From positions 36,195,360-36,259,359 of the forward strand of contig NC_052392.1 in assembly GCF_009389715.1 (NCBI RefSeq): a stretch of 64,000 nucleotides of DNA. Reading direction: 5' to 3'. Within the stretch, counting starts at the first letter, position 1. Every line of letters begins with the position of its first letter. This DNA comes from Phoenix dactylifera. Lineage: Eukaryota > Streptophyta > Magnoliopsida > Arecales > Arecaceae. The position numbers and the translations under genes are program-made. The notes under the pieces are model-generated. The model did no database searches. It had not been told where the DNA came from and worked only from the letters and a program-made list of their open reading frames with translations. This document shows positions 45,880 to 58,984 of the stretch, in pieces.

Positions 45880-48800
45880 AAGCCATACAACAGAGAACTC
45901 CTCAAGCTACAGAACAGACTTTTTCTGGCAACCATCGAAATCAGAATAAGCAAGCATTCGAGCAAAATATTTAAAAATTCTAAAAGTTAAATTAGCTAAG
46001 TGATTATGTGAAGAGAAGCAAAAGAAATTTATATCATCATTTTGAAGAGTGACTACCTTGTCTAGAACTGCTGCAACAAAGGCGGTCATCATCAACATAG
46101 GTTGCATCAACACCCATCATCCATGAGCCAACTGATGTATCGTCATGAGCATAGGTCTGCAGAGATGCACTGCATGCAGGAGAAGTGCATTGGAACCAAC
46201 GTCATTGTCTTATCTCTAAAAAGAAAAAACAAGAAAAGAAAAGAAAAGAAAATAATGCCAACGTCTAACTATGGTAGAGGCCAGATTCATGGTATGCTGT
46301 ACCGGTCGGTACCGGACATACCGTACCCATACTGATGGGTACTGGTATCGGTACGCCAATGTCGGTATGCCTGGCGTACCGCATATCGTACCGTACCAAC
46401 ACTCGGTATGTCTATACTAGTACAGCATCGGTACGGGATTCGATACCGGTACAGCGAACCTTGGGCCAGAATATGTAGAACAGAAAATAGCACATGGAGA
46501 TGCCATTTTTCATCCTTTCTTCTTTTCCTTTCTGGTGCTTTTGTATGTGAGAATTCGTGCACTTTCGAGAGAGGTGTGCAATACACCAAACAATCTATTG
46601 TAGAAATAGCTAGCAAATTGGAAATCGATATATAAGTTCATGCCAGTATAACTGCAGTAAGAACCTGAACTCAGCTTAGAATCCACATGAAGGGCTCATA
46701 GTTCAGTTTTACAATGTACTTCCTTTGCATTATTCCCTAGAAACTACCACATCCATCCATCAGAAATTTGAAGAACCAAGCAATAAAAATACCATCACTG
46801 CTAATACCAGTTTAACTATCTTCTTACAAGTGCATGGATGAGCAAGCTCCATTACTGCCATCTTTGTTCAGGTTGTTCCTTCTAATTTTTGGAAACTTAA
46901 CCCAACCAACCATCTAATATTTCAACTTCCAGTCTGTTTCATCTCCTTCCGGAACATTCTCATGGTTGAGTTCAAGTAATTTTGTATTCTAGAGCCTTTG
47001 CCACAATAATGGCTTTCCCCAGCCATCTATACCAGAAGTACACAAAACTGGTGGATGAAAACAGTGCTCTAAGGCTCCATTTGGTTCCTGAATATTTCTG
47101 AACGTAGTCACCGTTTTTAGACTTATTCTGGTTATTCAGCCACACAATTTTTTCGTGCACTTGAATAAAGCCCTGGGAATGAGAGGTACATAAAGCACCT
47201 TTTTGATTTTTGTTTAGTTTTAACAGGTTAAAATTATTCTGGAGGTAAGGGCCAAATGACTTTATGCAAATAATGAGACACAAGTACCTTTCTGAATAAA
47301 GTAGTTCAAACATTTGAGTTGAACTTATTCAGAAACCAAAAAGGCCTACAATAATCTAAACAGCCAACAATAAGTGCAACGAATAAAGAAACTAAGCTTA
47401 GAGAAATATGACCTAGTCCAAGTCACACAAGCGAAGATGCTTTCTTCATGGTAGAATTTTACCGGCACCGAGGCTTATATAGACAAATACTCTCCTCCCA
47501 AAATATAAGGAACCTCTAGTCTTCCAACAACAACTCAATAGGATCCACAACAAACCCTATGATCCTTTGCTTAAATACAGTAAAATGAGAAAAAGCTCCA
47601 GTAGAAATCCTAAGAAGAACATAATTCATGGATATCTTGATCTATAAATGCATCCAATTGGACACCACAACAAATGCTCGCCTCAAATTAAGCCAGACAA
47701 CTAGTTCCACCAAGATGGTGCTTTGCTTCTTATTAGCTAGAACCTTCTACCTTGGGTAACGTACCTAGTTCTCAATCTTCTTATTAGCTAGAACCTTCTA
47801 CCTACGGTAACGTACCCGGTTCTCAATCTTCTTCGAATGTTGAACCACACCGACTTCCCAGTCAACTTCTTCATGTATATCTTGATCTATAAATGCATCC
47901 AACTGGACAACCCAACAAATGTTTAAAGTCGGCAACATGTTCCACCAACATGGTACTTTGGTTCTTAGAAACCGGAATCTTCTACCTAAGATAATGTGCT
48001 TGCTCCAAAATCTTCTGGGAATCATGAAGCTGCAACTTCCCAAGTGCATCGTTGCTAAAAGGTTTTTCGATAATATTCACTTCCCTGCACCTACGCCTGC
48101 ATCTACTCTCACACCACTCTCAATTCTAGCAATTAAATTGTGCTCTTGTTCTCCCTCTAGATAGATGGGAATAAATGATCCATGCTCTAAGAGATAATTA
48201 AGAGGGCTTAAGTGAATGGGTGTCTCAAATGTAAGAGCTGCACTCTGTCACATAAGTGTGACCCTAGGCTCAGATGCCTTCCCATCATTAATAGACGTCC
48301 CTCGAGTGCATAATCGACTCAGAATATCTGGTTAAATGGAGTAAGTTGGAGGAGAAAATGGAGAGCTAACCATTTTATTGTAGTAACTTATTCCTAGGTT
48401 AGGTGGAGTAAATAGGTTAGGAGGAGAAAAAAGCATTTATGTTGGTGCCATTTTTCTGAAATACCCATTCTGCTCTTCTGGAAACGTCATTCATTCCATG
48501 TGCTCACAAGATTGATTGGCTGAGAAGAAGTGGAACAAGTGGGTTTAGAGACTTTTATTTGACCTAATTCCACTTCCAAACAGAGCCCACTTTCAGAAAC
48601 ATATTAAAAGAGAGAAGGCAACAACTAAATAAGTATGCTTTATCAAGGAGTATGAAAAAAGACATTTTAAGAAAAAAAAATTTATTTTAATTACTTTTGC
48701 CTTTTAAGAGATGAATTCATAATTATTTAGCTAGAGTCACTACTTGAAAGTGGGATGCAATTATGACATTAACTTACATTAGTTGTTGCGACTTAAATAT

Positions 48801-51800
48801 GTCCTATAATCCTAGAACTAGATTACTCTCATTATTTCGACATGACCAAAGATAGACATAGTTGGAATTCTCGAAATGATTAGGCAAGCCAACCTTTGTT
48901 ACTGACCAAATTGGCTGAAATAGCCAAGAAAAAATATAGAATTAGTGATTTTTTCTTTTTGCCCAATCATAAGTATTTTTGTCTGATGGAAGGTGGTCTT
49001 CATAGTGCGCATGTATGTTTACTTCTAAAAGTAATTGACTTGACAGTTAAGATCTAAAGCAAAAGGCAAGGATGCATCATTACTCCAGGACATTTACCTG
49101 TTTATGTTGATGTACCGAGCCAAATTTTTTGACAGTATAATTAGTGAACCAGCAGCATGACGAAAGTACCTGCAGGCAGTTGAAAGCATCATGTAAGCGT
49201 TACCAGCAGTGTGAAATGTAGGCCAAAATCCATAATAAAATAGAGAATCGCTGCTGAAAAAGGTAAATGTCAAGTGCACTTCAATCCCTATGTTATTGCA
49301 GAAGAATTAATAAATCTAGAAATTGTAAAAGCAGGAAGGAAATTTCATATACTGAACAATCATAAATGTTTAAGCTTCTGTGGACTTTTTCCGACATCCA
49401 GCTCAATGATTTTCTGTGTGCTGGCATCTATATTGTAGGTATAAGAGGCCCAGACTTCAAAGAAATTGAGAATTGTTTCATATGCATAGAATAAAACATA
49501 AGCATTATTACATTGAAAGCAAATGTAAACATATACTCACAACTTTGCATCTCCAAATTTCCACCACTCAGGTTCATACCACTGCTTTCCCCTGAAAATG
49601 TTTGGAAATGGATCAACTAGAGAAATACAGAGACTCAATCTCCACTGGAGGCAAGAACACTTCTATACTAATAAAAGCCATTCTACCTAGGTAAAATGTC
49701 AAACAACTCTCCTGTAGAAAAAGCAAACAAAAGAAAAAAATAGAAAAAGAAACCCTCAAGCATGCAATTACATAGTTGACATAATTAAAAGTATTATTCG
49801 AGACTGTTTATTATTACATATGGATCATTAAGAATTTCATAATAACAAGTGCACAGAAAAACTAAAACAAAAGTTGTGAGATCCGGATTAGGTAATAAAC
49901 GTGACACCTTCTCATGTAAATGAATTTCAAATTCTTCATGCCTGTTAGATATGTTCGTTTAAATTAAATTACTAGGCCTTTGATGGTTTATATCAAGTGC
50001 ATGTGAAAGTTTCACTATTGGATCGAATTACAAGTCTTTTGGAACTATAATTGAGCGGCCAGCTAGACTATTAGTGTCTTACAACAATTGCCAACACATA
50101 GGTAGATCTCCTGACGTGTCAATCAAAATAAAGTAATTTTTTGTTTAAATGGACCAAAATGTTTCTTTTTTCTCCCCTCTTTTCTTCATATATCTTTTTA
50201 TTTCCTCCTTTTCTCCTCGCTGCTTCATATTCATTTTATCTCGCAAAGATTGCTCTATCTGATAAGTCCAAGAGATGGTCTATTAACCTTCAGAACTCCT
50301 ATAGGCAGAAGATTCTGAAACTTGGATCTATGTCATCTCATGTTCTACAAATCTAGATCTAAACATCGTATAAAAGCAAACATCGTAAAGGGCCTCGTCC
50401 CCTCTTGACTTTATTTGCTTGAGGAGGCTAGCACAAGAAACAATAACTCTGCATGTCAACTATAAATTTCAAGAGCAATTTCTTATAAACGTGGCATGCA
50501 GCAACATAATGGTCGGCAAATATGTGATGCATGTTATGCAAATTGATTGTGCCTCTCTTAGTGGTAAGACATACAAAGAGGGGTTTGCCAAATGATGTTT
50601 GTTGGCCAAGTGAGACAATCTTGCCCATGTATGAGTTTGCTTGCTCATCTTTATCTATGCATAACATCTCAACCTTTTTGTAGTGAATTATATAATTGTC
50701 ACCATAGCTGTTATTGCCATGATCAGACCTTTTATATTTTCTTTTATGTTGATCATCTGCTTCAGCTTGTTTGAAATCCACGAGAGATTATGCTAACATC
50801 TTTCTACTGTTATTCTAGGCTTTCAGGTTAAGCTAGTTTTATTTCTTGCTTAGTTGCCATTATAGCCAACAATGACAAGATCAAACCCCTTCAAGTTTGG
50901 CATGCAGGTTCTAAGAGTACAGACAACTTCGTAAAACAAAGAAAATTATCTATTATGGGCACAGTCTCTAAAGATATGTAAACTTGTGATGATAAATTGA
51001 GTTAATCATCTAAGAATCCTGCATAAAACTTTAGATAAAGATTATAGTGATTGTGCATGAAAACTATACGACATTAAGGAGCAACGTGAGAGGACAAATG
51101 CAATGCTTCTATATACTGTAGAAAATGTGGGGAATAAACTTCAATAAATTTCTTCCAAGAGTGAAATTTCTCACACATAAAGACCTTTTAGGTCCTTATT
51201 GGGCATTCCTGCTGGAATATCTGCAGGAATCAGGCTTGTTGACCCACCCATCCCACAATATTTTGAAGGCCAATCCAAATCCTAGCTAAATACCAGCCTA
51301 TCGGCCTATTGGTCTGCAAGAACAAAAAAAAGACCCATGGAGGTCATTTTTTCCCTCCCACAGGATTCAGGCTGCAGGAGTGTTGGGTTGCTATGGGCTT
51401 TACCCCAATAAGCTGCCCAATCCATGAATCCAGCAGGAAATCCAACCTGACAGGCCCTTACTAAGAATTATATACCACAGTGTTGTAAATTGGAAAGCCA
51501 ACTGAGACAAGGAGGTCCAAATGCAGTACTGAAAGAATATACAAATACTATGAATGAACAATAAAACTGAATCAAAACAGTTACAAGCCTTTACTCATAA
51601 ATGCAACATTCAGGTTCCATAATAAAATACTTGTGTTCAGGTATATTGGAATGGCAAGTACAAACTATCAAGTAGGATCTCTGAGTATTCTGTTTGAAGC
51701 CTATGGATTTCATTATCTATAAATAAATATTGGGTTTGAGTTGATTAATGAGTTTAAAATTAAGAGGATTAGTTTTCTTAAAGTTTTAACATATCTAGAT

Positions 51801-54800
51801 CTAAGACAGGAAGACGTTGTAACCACTCAGATATGCATCACTGCTGGAAAAACTTCATAGAATGTTTATTTATTAATGTGTATCCCATTTTTTTTGGGAA
51901 AAGACATCTTGTTAGAGGCTGCATCAGTTCTGTAAGTTACAGTATCATGAATTTCAAGAGAATCCCAGTTGCTGATTGATTTTCTGCTTTATTAATTTAC
52001 AGGCAAAGCAGCCTCTCTTTCACAATTTTAAAATTAACATCTAAGAAAAAAAATAAAGATAAAGTTTCGACAATAACCAGTGTTTGTCAATTGCAAGTAG
52101 CATTGGAAGTTGACATTGGCTATGCCACATTCACAGGTAGAACCAAGGGCAGTGAATTTGTCAAATTGGAGTTAAATGTGCCATCTGGCATAAACAAATG
52201 AACAAGCCTAGATTCAGATTAAGGGAAAGAGTATATTTTGGGTGCCAGTACAGGGAAGCTTTGCTCTCAAAATGTAAGCAGGAGATTATGTAACTATAAG
52301 GACAAATTATGCATGAATTTTAACTAGAATCCTTTAGAACTTCCGTGAATTATGATTGGTCTTGATCAGATGTAGAAGCAGCAAGGAATGGCTGATAGAA
52401 GAAAATAGGAAACATCAGCAAGCAGGTGAGGAACTGGGAAATAAAAGTACCTGGACAGCTACACCACCCCAAGTAGAAAACCCAGAAAATAATGAATTGA
52501 TGTCCATTTATCTGTCATGCAGTTAAGCATGCACCTAAAGCATTCAATATTACGCTTCTCCTCTTCATTTTTATTATTCTCAGCTGTAAGAGTCATAAAT
52601 TGGCAAAGCAAACTTTCAAAAGAAAAAGCTGCTTGCTGTAAATAAGCAGTCATCATTGTGTCTTTATTTGTTGCAACAACACAATCATCATTTTGCTCAT
52701 CAATTTGCTTTTAGACTATTGAAAGAACCTGAACCATCTTAGGTCCACGACCTAGGCCAACCAACCTGGGCCCCAAACCCAAGCGATCCTGCTCCCTGCT
52801 TCACCCTCTCTTCCTGCATGCATACCCCACCTGCACCACCTTCCTTCATGCACCGCCTTAGCCCCAAGCTCCCATCATCCCCCCTCCTCCTTCCTCTTCT
52901 CCTCTTCCTAGTCTACTCATCGTCATCCCACTGCCAGGCGACCACCTCACCGGCCCCCGCTCCTTTTCTCTCTCTCACTCTCTCTCTTCTCTTTGTATTC
53001 TTTGTTTTCTTCTTCTCTTCTCACCGGAAGCCACCAGCATTGCTCAGCCCCACCACAGCCAATGCCTCCCATCCCACCAGCGACATCTCTCTCTCACACG
53101 CACACTCTCTTCTCTCCTCTCACTTGCTCACCCACCCTAAAACCTCATCTCTTTCCCAATCCGCCCACCTTATCCTTTATTTCTTCCATCTCCCACCATT
53201 ATGTGCACATAATTGGTAAGAATTCCTCATCTGACTCTCTCTTCCTCTCTACTCTGAATTCCCCTCTCTAATCTAACCCCATCATGGGTTTTTATTTGTA
53301 TGGAGTAGAGATTATCACATTGAGCAAGGGAAAGTAGGATTTGAGGCCCCGGCTTCTAGCCAAAGGCATGATTGACATAACTTCTAGCCCTACTGCCATA
53401 TTATTTAATTGACTAATGTGGTTTTCGGATGTATTTGGGGAAAAATATAGGTCTAGGTCTATGTCACTGGTTATCTCCGGCAAATTTCTGGCAACATGGA
53501 CCTATATTTGAAGATCACTATCATAATCTATGAAGATGTCTTTTGATAGCTGAGGGCTATTATTGTTGTAGGGAAAACCTAGGCCTAAAATTGAGGGGTC
53601 CATCAAAATCACTCGATTTTGCCAAATATAAACACAAGATTGGCTCTCTTAATTAATTAAAATACTTTCCATAAGTTTCATAGTTTTTGGAGATCTATTT
53701 TGTTAATTATGAATATTTGTGTTACAAAGAATTTTGAAGGTTAATTTGACTAAAGAAATAAAATGGATTTTGATAGGGTATTTAAACCTATTAAAGGGCT
53801 CGAGGGGTCATAGTTTGATACTTTGATGTCTAAATTATTTGTAATTGTTAGGTATTGGAGAAGATTTGGTTTGCGCAGAGAGTATTGGTTAGACTTAGCT
53901 TGCTTGAGAAATAACCTCAAGCTAAATAGAATATTTTAATTGCATATCTCTAAAATTAATATTTATGATAGTTATTGCACAAAATACTTTGAGAGTTGCA
54001 TAGTTCACTTTGGAAAGCACCAGCTGAAATAAATTGTTTGTTTCTCTTTAAATACTTAGGATTTTGGACCATGTCAATCTGTGTCATGCCAAGTTGACAT
54101 GATGTTGACATGGAGCATTGCTTGGCACGAGATCTGTGCCACTACTAACACACATCCATGCTGCCAGCACTCTATTACTAACACATGTCATGCTTGATAT
54201 GATAAGACATAGTATTGTTAACCATCATCCTGGCACCAAAATCAAAACTTCAATTTTTATTATTTGTCAAATATTCTTTGTATGCATGTAAATTGGATCA
54301 AGCAAGAAGAAAGTTAAATCTAGGATTATATTGTTACATTTAAATTAATTAACCTAGAAATTTTTCCCGATATTAAGATTACTAGTTATCTTAAGAAAGG
54401 CAATGTACATAACTTGAACCTATCTAACCAAGACAAACTTTCTATTCAAACTAATATTGGTCATGACAGAAAAGGCAAATTTATTCCTTGGCTATGATTT
54501 GTAGAGTATAAGTACACAAAGAAATTAATTATAACATCAAAAGGACAAAGGATGTACTCTTCACTTATGACAGCTCCAGACTTCATGCAGCCCATATACA
54601 CATTCTTGCGAGCACGATGGCTTTCAAGAATCTCAATTAACCCATCTGGTAGGCCATAAAAAAAAGTGGATGTTATAAACTTCCTATACAATGACTAAAT
54701 ATCAGCACAAGCATAAGAAATGAGAAACTTTCTTATGCATCTTAAATCAGGAACTGAGTAAAATACTTTACCCAGGTCAAGGTTGATACTGTCATCAACT

Positions 54801-57800
54801 TTAACATAAAATTCTGCATCCCATGTTTCTACTGCTGCACTGAAGAAGAATTTAGCTTTTTTGGGCAGCTCTTCTCCATCTTCCTCATGGCTTTCCTAAA
54901 TAACAGATGATATACATATGTAAGAATGCAATAATTGCAAAAAACAAAATCTTATGGAACATTAGATTCCAGAGCGGAACTAACTGTTACATATCATTAG
55001 GCAGGAACATTGCACATGTAAACAAGAAGTCTCTAGATTTTACATGGACTTCTAGGGAAACTACTTTTTGGGGCTACTCTGTGTTTGTGACCTTTTGCAA
55101 AACAGATAACCATTTAAAACCTGCTTATGAAAACAAGAGAAAATTTCCAGATCGTACAAGGGCTTCCAAGGAATTTTCTTTTTAGGGGTTGTTTGGTTGT
55201 GTGAGCTTTTGTAAACCAAGGTACGTCGTCTCAATACCTGAACCCGTACCGGTGCCATTCAATTACTATGTCGGTACGCCCGGTATGAGGATCGGTTCGG
55301 CATACCAAATATCGGTACGCTTCCCTACCGCGTACAGGTACCAAACCGACATAGTACGGTATTCCCCATACCATCTAGTATGGTACGGTACAACATACCT
55401 TATGCTAGACAGATAATCATAAAACCTGATTTTCAATAAAATGCAGTCTATGAAAAACAAGAGGGGACCTTTTCTCCATAAAACTCATTATGTAGGTTTT
55501 TATGATCTATCATTTATATTTTTTTGTAAACGGAAGGGAGTTCCACTCGTATTATAATTACCTAGGTCCGAAATCTTAAGGATGAACTAATAAAGACAAA
55601 CCCCAGAACCACCAATTCTAATAAGAGGGATACGACCATGAGGTAATCCTCAGTTCATATAACATATCAGTTTTAGCATTTTACAAAGCAAATTTTATGA
55701 AAATCACCAAGTGAGTGTTTTTCTTAAATTTATTTACCTTAGGTTTTGTGTAAACCCATGCTAGTGAATTACAAAAACCAAAAGGCCCCCTAGTTTCACT
55801 TTTACCAAAAAGAAAAAAAGAAAAAAGAAAAAGAAAAAGAAAAGAAAGATATACTTCACATGGTTTAAGAGCAACTTACAATTTAGCATACGACCAACCC
55901 ATGCTAGTGAATTACAAAAACCAAAAGGCCCCCTAGTTTCACTTTTACCAAAAAGAAAAAAAGAAAAAAGAAAAAGAAAAAGAAAAGAAAGATATACTTC
56001 ACATGGTTTAAGAGCAACTTACAATTTAGCATACGACCAGACAATCATTTATAAGCTTTAATGTATATCTACATACTCTAGCACTTCCATGTATGTCAAT
56101 ATGATCGGTATTTATCAATATTTGCAAGGTTGCCATTTCACAAAGTATGAGCTAGTGTGTTAGTTTGTCATTTTATCACTTATGTGAAGTAACCACTACT
56201 AAGAACATCATAGTGTCACATCAAAGTTAGACCTACCCTACAGTGAAAAATTTATAGATACAATATTTGCATTCCCATCACTAAAATTATAAACAATATA
56301 AGTTCTCAGCTGAATGCTCGAACTTGCAACCTTAAAAAATCATAATTAACTTACAAGAATCAAAAAATCTTTCGTCTGACGATTTTCATCATCGATGTTA
56401 CGATCTAAGCTGTCACCTCGATTAGCACTGCAAATTTCAGAATTTATATAGTGGGAGTTTGATTAGCAAAATTTGGAACATGGCGTGCATACACAGGCAA
56501 GTGGACAAGAATGCACACACAACACATTCTTCACAAGAAAAAAGGAAATTATAGCTATAGCATTAACTATCATAACTAATTTAAAAGAGGGCATATATCA
56601 AGATTTGAGGAAAAAACCTCCGACCAATTACAAAGCGAATGACCACACCCCTTTCCTCAAGTTTCTTTAAGGCATCACCTACAAGAATGCAATGAATGTA
56701 ATACCACAAGATTAATTTATTGAGAAATTGATAGGATAGTACGAAGCTGATATCAAAAAACTGACAGGATGTGTAGTAAAAATCATTATTTGATATTGTA
56801 TGGTATAATGACATTTTCTGCCAAGCATTTCAGTGATACACATCCTTGGAACCAAGCATGCAAATTGTGCTACCTAGATACTTTGCAAATGTGCCAAATG
56901 TCTGGCTGTCCCAAAGTGCTTGGCACTTTGGCTTCCAAAACACCCAGCGGTACTTCCATGAAACACAAATATCCAAAAATTAATAAATGTGTGTGTAATA
57001 TGCACATTAATGATCTAGTTAGCGAATTAGTTCATTGCTGGGCTAGTTGTGAATCCAATTCTTCTTTATAGTTGCTTGGCACTAGTGAAAACCAAGCTCT
57101 ACAAGGGTAACTCTGCTAAATCCAACAAGTCTTTTGACTAGCATTATGAGTATTGGACTTTCACTAGAAAACCCCCTGCAGTATCAATCAGTCACACTAT
57201 ATTACACAAGTGAACACTCAAAAAAGAGTTTGTCACTCCAATTTTTTGCACCCATCGTTTGCCGTTAATGACTTAGCAGTTTTTAATTTTTGAAACAAAT
57301 ATTTTAGTTCTCTAACCATGGTTCCACCAAAATTACATAAGATACTACTACCCAAACTTGGACTCCTTTTATAGACCACGCATTGTAAACAAAGGAAAAC
57401 GCATGCCTAAAAAGGATGATATTCTTGGGGCAGGGGTATCATGCATACACGTGCATACCGAGAAAACAGTCTTGTAGCATCTCCAACCCAAAACCTCACT
57501 CGCAATCCATGCATTGTGGAGAAATGTTACTCTCTAAATATCTTTTTGGTACATTATGAGCCACTGTTGCATAAATGCTTGAAGAAAGTCTACCAAAGTA
57601 CCGAGCGAAATTAATCATAAGCTTAGGTAGCATCTACAAGGTTGAGGGTTCATTTTCTGTTTTTTTTTTCCTGCTTCAATTTAATAAAGCCCATCTTGAC
57701 AGGCGATATTATGTGTGCAATCAACACGGCTCCAACCACGCATTTAGGGTAAGAAAGATTTGTCGCAAGCCAAATAATCAAGGGTTCACTTTTCCAGTAT

Positions 57801-58770
57801 TCATGAAACCACGAACAATTATGACCAACTCAGCCAATGTTCATTAGACATTGTGAAGTTGAGAAGCTTGGGAGAAATCCAACCAACCTCTTGGCATCCA
57901 AGAACCCCTAAATATGTTCCTTTTGAGGCGACTCCCAAATCCAGTATAGACTCCAATAACGGCAAGAAACTTCTTCCTAGAAGAAGACCCACTCTGCGTC
58001 AAGAATCCCTTACTCTTAGCCAACGTCAGGTCCATCTCAGCCTCAACCATCTTCCGTCCAACTTCTCTGCATATAACCAAAACCAAAGATTTTCACTCCA
58101 AATAAGTCGAGATCTTTTCAAAAATCGCTACTCCAAATCATAGAAAAGTTTACTTGCATCCGAGATTCATCAGCTTATCCTCCACCGAAAGAATCTTTGG
58201 CGCCTAAAAATAATAAGAATCCACGTCAATTCAAGAAATACAACTCCAAAAATCGCCAACATTAGAAAAAGATAGGGATGGAGATGGAGACATGGCCAGA
58301 ATTCTTCTGAAGCAGACCGGATAGTAGTATTCTATTCTCGGCATCCTGCCACAACCTATAGATCCAAACAAAAATTTGATCTTTTAGGATAATCAAGAAA
58401 AAGAGATCATAAATAGGGAGACACGGTAAGGATTCTCATAAAAGTTTCAATCTTTTACCCTAAGAAAGCATGAAAATCAAAGAAAGATCCGAACTTTAGG
58501 GCAAGCAAGCAAAAATAACGAAGCAAGATTCAATCTTTAAAGCAAGCAAGCAAAGAAATCAATGAGAGAGATCGAATGCGATGCGTTTTGGATGTGGAGA
58601 GAGAGAAGGGGGTCTAACCGTCCAGCAACGTAGAGCCAGGCGAGGCAAGACAAGAATCCCATGATCAAGGGGGCCTTGCTCGATTGAGAGGAAGAGTGAG
58701 ATCGCCATCGGCGCTCGTGCCTCATGGCGCTCGCCAGGCTCTCCCGGATCGGGAGGTGGCCGCTTTCCAT
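45880..58770 (-). CDS. HPGT: Hydroxyproline O-galactosyltransferase-like GT31 enzyme
   Basis: This is a Golgi type II membrane glycosyltransferase of family GT31. HPGT enzymes add the first galactose to hydroxyproline of arabinogalactan proteins. Eleven exons join in frame: 58770-58619, 58355-58292, 58203-58154, 58066-57888, 56678-56618, 56427-56355, 54895-54772, 54645-54558, 49591-49541, 49169-49098 and 46169-46057. Together they give 342 residues plus one base, about the HPGT length. The protein has a short cytoplasmic N-terminus, one membrane anchor (about 34-50, [15 protein letters not shown]) and a stem. The catalytic domain includes [11 protein letters not shown]-type sequence, [22 protein letters not shown] (224-229, the DxD-type metal site), GCMKSG (253-258), EPEWWKFGD (270-278), YFRHAAG (282-288) and DDTSVGSW (314-321), then CC at 336-337. 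The last few codons are uncertain; a candidate ending MA-stop lies near 45880-45900. A beta-1,3-galactosyltransferase of another GT31 branch is the alternative. Confidence 0.88.
46291..46460. mobile_element. Palindromic MITE-like element rich in GGTACCG
   Basis: The element lies in intron 10 of the HPGT-like gene. Ends GGTATGCTGTACCGG and the complement of CCGGTACAGCGAACC form imperfect terminal inverted repeats (13 of 15). The interior consists of repeated 'ggtaccg', 'cggtac' and 'gtaccg' motifs that can fold back. No coding capacity. A related element lies at 55218-55401. Confidence 0.6.
47628..48010. repeat. Local tandem duplications in intron 10
   Basis: A 51-bp unit ('cttcttattagctagaacct...') occurs twice, at about 47726-47776 and 47777-47827. 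A larger similarity links 47628-47720 ('atcttgatctataaatgcat', 'ccaattggacaccacaacaa') with 47878-47950. Both are inside the HPGT-like gene's intron. No protein was recognised. Confidence 0.75.
48100..49097 (-). other. Part of intron 10 of the HPGT-like gene
   Basis: AT-rich intron sequence without recognised elements. Confidence 0.55.
49592..54557 (-). other. Long intron 8 of the HPGT-like gene
   Basis: This 4966-bp intron lies between the GCMKSG exon and the EPEWWKFGD exon. It contains a - strand open frame at 52459-52656 ([20 protein letters not shown], then [18 protein letters not shown]) that looks gene-like but is unidentified. It also contains a CT/CCT-rich stretch at 52800-53210 that gives Ser/Pro-rich frames on the + strand. 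The size suggests transposon insertion, but no complete element was found. Confidence 0.6.
55218..55401. mobile_element. Second palindromic GGTACCG MITE-like element
   Basis: The element lies in intron 6 of the HPGT-like gene. The ends AAGGTACGTCGT and the complement of ACAACATACCTT match at about 10 of 12 positions. The interior repeats 'cggtacg', 'gtacggt' and 'accgac' motifs as at 46291-46460. It is the same family, with no coding capacity. Confidence 0.6.
55755..56039. repeat. Perfect 143-bp tandem duplication
   Basis: Two adjacent copies, 55755-55897 and 55898-56039, both start 'cccatgctagtgaattacaa' and end 'agcatacgacca'. I see no difference between them apart from the junction base. 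The unit includes an AAAAAG-rich tract. It lies in intron 6 of the HPGT-like gene. The identity implies a very recent event or an assembly artefact. Confidence 0.88.
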
Positions 58771-58968
58771 CCGCCCAAAGACGAAATCTTTGCGATCTTC
58801 TCCTAAGAGAGAGAGATTCGGTTTCTCCTGCGACAATCGGATGCACACGGAGGACGACAGATCCCAGACGGGCAAGAAGGGAAAGATGTTTGGTTGAGCT
58901 ACGGTGCTCGGAAGACGGATGGCATGTGTTTCAAACCGGTTTCCATTTTGCTGCTGTTCTTTATATTC

Positions 58969-58974
58969 CACGTG
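58969..58974. promoter_or_regulatory. G-box (CACGTG) upstream of the HPGT-like gene
   Basis: A CACGTG core in the context CCACGTGGCA lies about 200 bp upstream of the chosen ATG at 58770. G-boxes bind bZIP and bHLH regulators in plants. The position fits a promoter element, but function is inferred from motif only. Confidence 0.4.
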
Positions 58975-58984
58975 GCAGTCAATG

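Noticed and set aside
52818-53271. + strand Ser/Pro/Leu-rich frame that could look like a signal peptide protein
   Set aside because: It reads across CT/CCT-rich sequence within an intron of the opposite-strand gene. Composition explains the open frame.
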